A stretch of DNA of 64,000 nucleotides from Lewinellaceae bacterium (GTDB lineage: Bacteria; Bacteroidota; Bacteroidia; Chitinophagales; Saprospiraceae). The position numbers and the translations under genes are program-made. The stretch lies in assembly GCA_020636155.1 (NCBI GenBank), contig JACJYM010000008.1, positions 71,460 through 135,459 of the forward strand. The letters are read 5' to 3'. A model generated the notes under the pieces. That model had not been told where the DNA came from, made no database searches, and worked only from the letters and a program-made list of their open reading frames with translations. Every line of letters begins with the position of its first letter. The first letter of the stretch is position 1. Positions 62,064 through 64,000 of this stretch are shown here, piece after piece.

Positions 62064-62474
62064 ATGGCTTCGCACTCTTACGAAAATTTAAAGAAAAAGT
62101 TTTTACATACGATTATCCTATTGGCAGTCATTACCGTTGTTGAGGTATTTATTGCCTTGTATGGCAAAGGTTATATTGTGGAAGGTGTACATTGGAATCA
62201 TTTCTGGATGGGTAGTTTGATGGTGGTTATGTCCTTGGTAAAGGCCTATTTTATCATATTCATATTTATGCATCTAAAGTACGAGATGCCCGGTATGGTT
62301 CGATCAATATTGTTCCCTACATTGCTTTTGGTTTGGGCCATAATTGCGTTCTTAATGGAAGGAAAGTATTGGGGTCATCAAAGAACAACATCTGGTGATG
62401 ATGCTGATAATCAAGAATATGTTCCTACGGGAGAGAACATAAATAGAATCTCACCTGACACATTTATCATGTAG
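62064..62474 (+). CDS. Cytochrome c oxidase subunit IV (prokaryotic)
   Basis: A 136-residue protein with three membrane segments (about 14-34, 47-70, 80-97), matching the CoxD/CyoD-like subunit IV family (VVMSLVKAYFIIFIFMHLKYE near 54-74). The C-terminal 30 residues are polar. A hairpin follows its stop at 62490-62517. Confidence 0.88.
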   Translation: MASHSYENLKKKFLHTIILLAVITVVEVFIALYGKGYIVEGVHWNHFWMGSLMVVMSLVKAYFIIFIFMHLKYEMPGMVRSILFPTLLLVWAIIAFLMEGKYWGHQRTTSGDDADNQEYVPTGENINRISPDTFIM

Positions 62475-62489
62475 TTTTAAAAAAAATAT

Positions 62490-62517
62490 AATAGGTAGTC
62501 GTAATCGTCTACCTATT
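62490..62517. terminator. Hairpin inside the oxidase operon
   Basis: AATAGGTAG (62490-62498) pairs perfectly with CTACCTATT (62509-62517) around 10 bases. On the plus strand only a weak T-rich tail (CTTATATTTT) follows, so it may partly terminate or stabilise mRNA ends; on the minus strand the eight-T run is strong. Confidence 0.5.
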
Positions 62518-62529
62518 CTTATATTTTAG

Positions 62530-63000
62530 ATGAAAAGTAAGCCAGGCGCTATATTATTGTTTATCGTTCTTATATTATTTCCGGCTATATCATGGTATTA
62601 TCTGAGTAAAGGTACTAGCTACAGAAAAGAAGCATTAAAAGACTTAGAAATAAAGGAACAATACAATACGAAGGAAGTTTCTGAAATAATCAATATTCCT
62701 TTGAAAGGATTTAATACTTTGCTTATATTCCCTAATAAACTGAGTGAGAATCAGTTAGAAGATATTGTGAATAGGTTTATTAAAGTAAACACCTTTCAGT
62801 GCATCTCAACTAGAAGCTTACCCATTGATGCGAAAAATTTTACTATCGATTCAATGAGTTCTCTCTATTCTTTATTGAATAAACCCAATTTTGCACTTTT
62901 AGATACCTTAGGACAAGTCAGAGCCACATTTGGTGATAGTAGGGAGGAAATTAATAGGTTAATAAGAGATACCGCGGTGCTATTGCCGTATAATGACTAA
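62530..63000 (+). CDS. SCO/thioredoxin-like protein without copper cysteines
   Basis: A 156-residue protein with an N-terminal anchor (about 7-25) and a periplasmic domain that resembles a reduced SCO1 fold: ISTRSLPIDAKNFTIDSM in the middle and LLDTLGQVRATFGDSREEINRLIRDTAVLL at the end match the SCO C-terminus by eye. SCO proteins deliver copper to CuA through CxxxC and a His; here only one Cys exists (FQCIST) and no CxxxC. It occupies the place of sco in related operons. It may be a structural remnant or may have a changed role. Confidence 0.6.
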   Translation: MKSKPGAILLFIVLILFPAISWYYLSKGTSYRKEALKDLEIKEQYNTKEVSEIINIPLKGFNTLLIFPNKLSENQLEDIVNRFIKVNTFQCISTRSLPIDAKNFTIDSMSSLYSLLNKPNFALLDTLGQVRATFGDSREEINRLIRDTAVLLPYND

Positions 63001-63535
63001 ACAGAAGGAATCAATGAAATTGACAGAAAAACAGGCGAAAATTTTAGCTCTTGTTCTCGTCGTATTAGTCTATATGTTAGTAGGAATGATGAGAATGCCC
63101 ACCAAATTAGATTTAGGGATGGAATTTTCATTTTTGCCTATGGTTTCAGCCATTCTTAATACATTGGTCGCGATTTGTTTAATATTGGCCTTTAGAGCCA
63201 TAAAATCAAAAAATGTCTCGGTACATAAGAAATATATTAATAGAGCTATGTTCTTGTCAGCCCTTTTTCTTTTAAGTTATGTTTTGTATCATTTTACCAC
63301 TGTAGAAACCAAGTATTGTGGAGAAGGGATGATGAGGATAATTTATTTCACAGTGTTAATCAGTCATATAGTTCTAGCTGGAATTTCTTTGCCGTTTATA
63401 TTGTTTACCTATATACTGGGCTTTTATGATAGGGTAGAAAAACACCGTAAATTAGCGAAATGGGTTTTTCCTATTTGGTTGTATGTAGCCATTTCGGGTC
63501 CATTGACGTATTTATTATTAATGCCATGTTATTGA
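62993..63535 (+). CDS. DUF420 membrane protein
   Basis: A 180-residue protein with five membrane segments of the DUF420 family (LGMEFSFLPMVSAILNTLVA near 40, SALFLLSYVLYHFTTVET near 83, HIVLAGISLPFILFTYILGF near 123). Conserved His residues lie at segment ends. DUF420/CtaM-like proteins go with heme-copper oxidases and are thought to help assembly. It overlaps the previous gene by 8 bp; ATG 63014 is an alternative start. Confidence 0.87.
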   Translation: MTKQKESMKLTEKQAKILALVLVVLVYMLVGMMRMPTKLDLGMEFSFLPMVSAILNTLVAICLILAFRAIKSKNVSVHKKYINRAMFLSALFLLSYVLYHFTTVETKYCGEGMMRIIYFTVLISHIVLAGISLPFILFTYILGFYDRVEKHRKLAKWVFPIWLYVAISGPLTYLLLMPCY

Positions 63536-63540
63536 TTACG

Positions 63541-63792
63541 ATGAAAAAGAAATTAATCCTCACATTTATATTTATTACAGTCTTGATATTAATCACCTAT
63601 CCTATCTATGCCCAATGCCCTATGTGTAGAATAAGTGCCGAAACTAATATGGCCAATGGTGGTGACGAGGGCAGGGGATTGAACACTGGTATTTTATACT
63701 TGTTATCACTACCTTATCTTTTGATTTTTGGATTGGGATATGTGTGGTATCGCAATCGGAAAAAGGTAGAGAACACAGAAACGGCCAATTAA
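63541..63792 (+). CDS. Small membrane protein with CPMC motif
   Basis: An 83-residue protein from ATG 63541. A signal-like segment ends at IYAQ, and the mature part starts at once with CPMCRISAETN, then GLNTGILYLLSLPYLLIFGLGYVWYR as a membrane segment and a basic tail. The CxxC right after the signal could bind copper or heme, or act in redox. Its place at the end of the oxidase operon, 5 bp after the DUF420 gene, suggests an assembly role. No characterised family is known to me. Confidence 0.72.
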   Translation: MKKKLILTFIFITVLILITYPIYAQCPMCRISAETNMANGGDEGRGLNTGILYLLSLPYLLIFGLGYVWYRNRKKVENTETAN

Positions 63793-63931
63793 GTCAATTT
63801 GCTTCTTTATTTATAAAGATTGAGTTTTTTATTCATTTTTGCCTCGAGCTTATTTCCCAATCGCATGGGTAACCTTGGTCGCAGCTCTAAGATTGATTGT
63901 ACTATGAATGAACCAAATTAGACAATCACAG

Positions 63932-64000
63932 CTATTGTTCATTTTTTTGCCCGGTGACTTTTTTCTTTAGAGCTGCAAATACACCAATAACTGCCACAAC
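63932..64000 (-). CDS. C-terminal end of a gene continuing beyond the window
   Basis: A minus-strand frame enters from the right edge and ends at a TAG (63934-63932). The 22 visible residues (VVAVIGVFAALKKKVTGQKN...) look like a final membrane segment followed by a basic tail. Only the end is seen, so the gene is tentative. The gap 63793-63931 shows nothing else I can support. Confidence 0.35.
   Translation of the reverse strand, partial: VVAVIGVFAALKKKVTGQKNEQ

Noticed and set aside
1..64000. CRISPR array, tRNA or rRNA genes, transposase or prophage genes
   Set aside because: I looked for evenly spaced direct repeats, tRNA arm motifs and recombinase motifs on both strands by eye and found none that hold up; short RNA genes could still be missed without a covariance search.

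Overview
The window comes from a low-GC member of the Bacteroidota, probably a Saprospiria/Chitinophagia-like lineage. The phylum call rests on several things seen together: type IX secretion C-terminal sorting domains on at least three secreted proteins, a TonB-dependent receptor with a carboxypeptidase-regulatory N-domain, an alternative complex III plus caa3-type oxidase operon, -7 promoter boxes of the form TAnnTTTG, and little Shine-Dalgarno signal before genes. No rRNA, tRNA, CRISPR array, transposase or prophage gene was recognised. The genus cannot be told from the sequence.

Region 1-1.6 kb looks accessory. A cut-off membrane gene is followed by a small membrane-protein gene bracketed by inverted GTTGTAGGGC boxes and imperfect palindromes, a cassette-like layout. 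Region 1.6-7.1 kb is a minus-strand five-gene cluster: a cytoplasmic coiled-coil protein, a PspA-like membrane coiled-coil protein, a substrate-binding protein fused to an OmpA domain, an ABC permease with a long C-terminal extension, and an ABC ATPase. A 40-bp tandem repeat closes it.

Region 7.3-24.9 kb is mostly housekeeping: a DUF4105 membrane protein, isocitrate dehydrogenase, an HhH/beta-barrel protein, a Smr protein, an HscA-like Hsp70, ribosomal protein bS21, an MFS transporter with cystathionine beta-synthase, a PA-domain secreted protein, KDO transferase and a UDP-xylose synthase-like enzyme. Between 18.8 and 19.3 kb lies a gene-free stretch with a complete promoter-hairpin-terminator unit and a 14-codon ORF, a good candidate for an undescribed small RNA.

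Region 24.9-47.4 kb carries metK, a STAS protein, RNase Z, an MbnP-like secreted protein with two MauG-type diheme lipoproteins, thymidine kinase, a cytoplasmic substrate-binding-like protein, a TerB-like protein, a 1106-residue FG-GAP/ASPIC lipoprotein, upp, a dus gene, a Cys-rich lipoprotein whose 5' end holds an (AC)10 microsatellite, a type IX cargo protein, a TonB-dependent receptor, an Fe-S membrane oxidoreductase and thyA.

Region 47.4-63.8 kb is one long plus-strand respiratory operon: actA-B-C-D-E-F (quinol to cytochrome c), then coxB, coxA, ctaB, two subunit-III genes, subunit IV, a SCO-like protein lacking the copper cysteines, a DUF420 protein and a small CxxC membrane protein. ACIII would oxidise quinol and pass electrons through ActE-type cytochromes to the CuA site of CoxB and on to CoxA. 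CoxB is unusual in carrying a C-terminal OmpA-like peptidoglycan-binding domain, the second OmpA fusion in this window.
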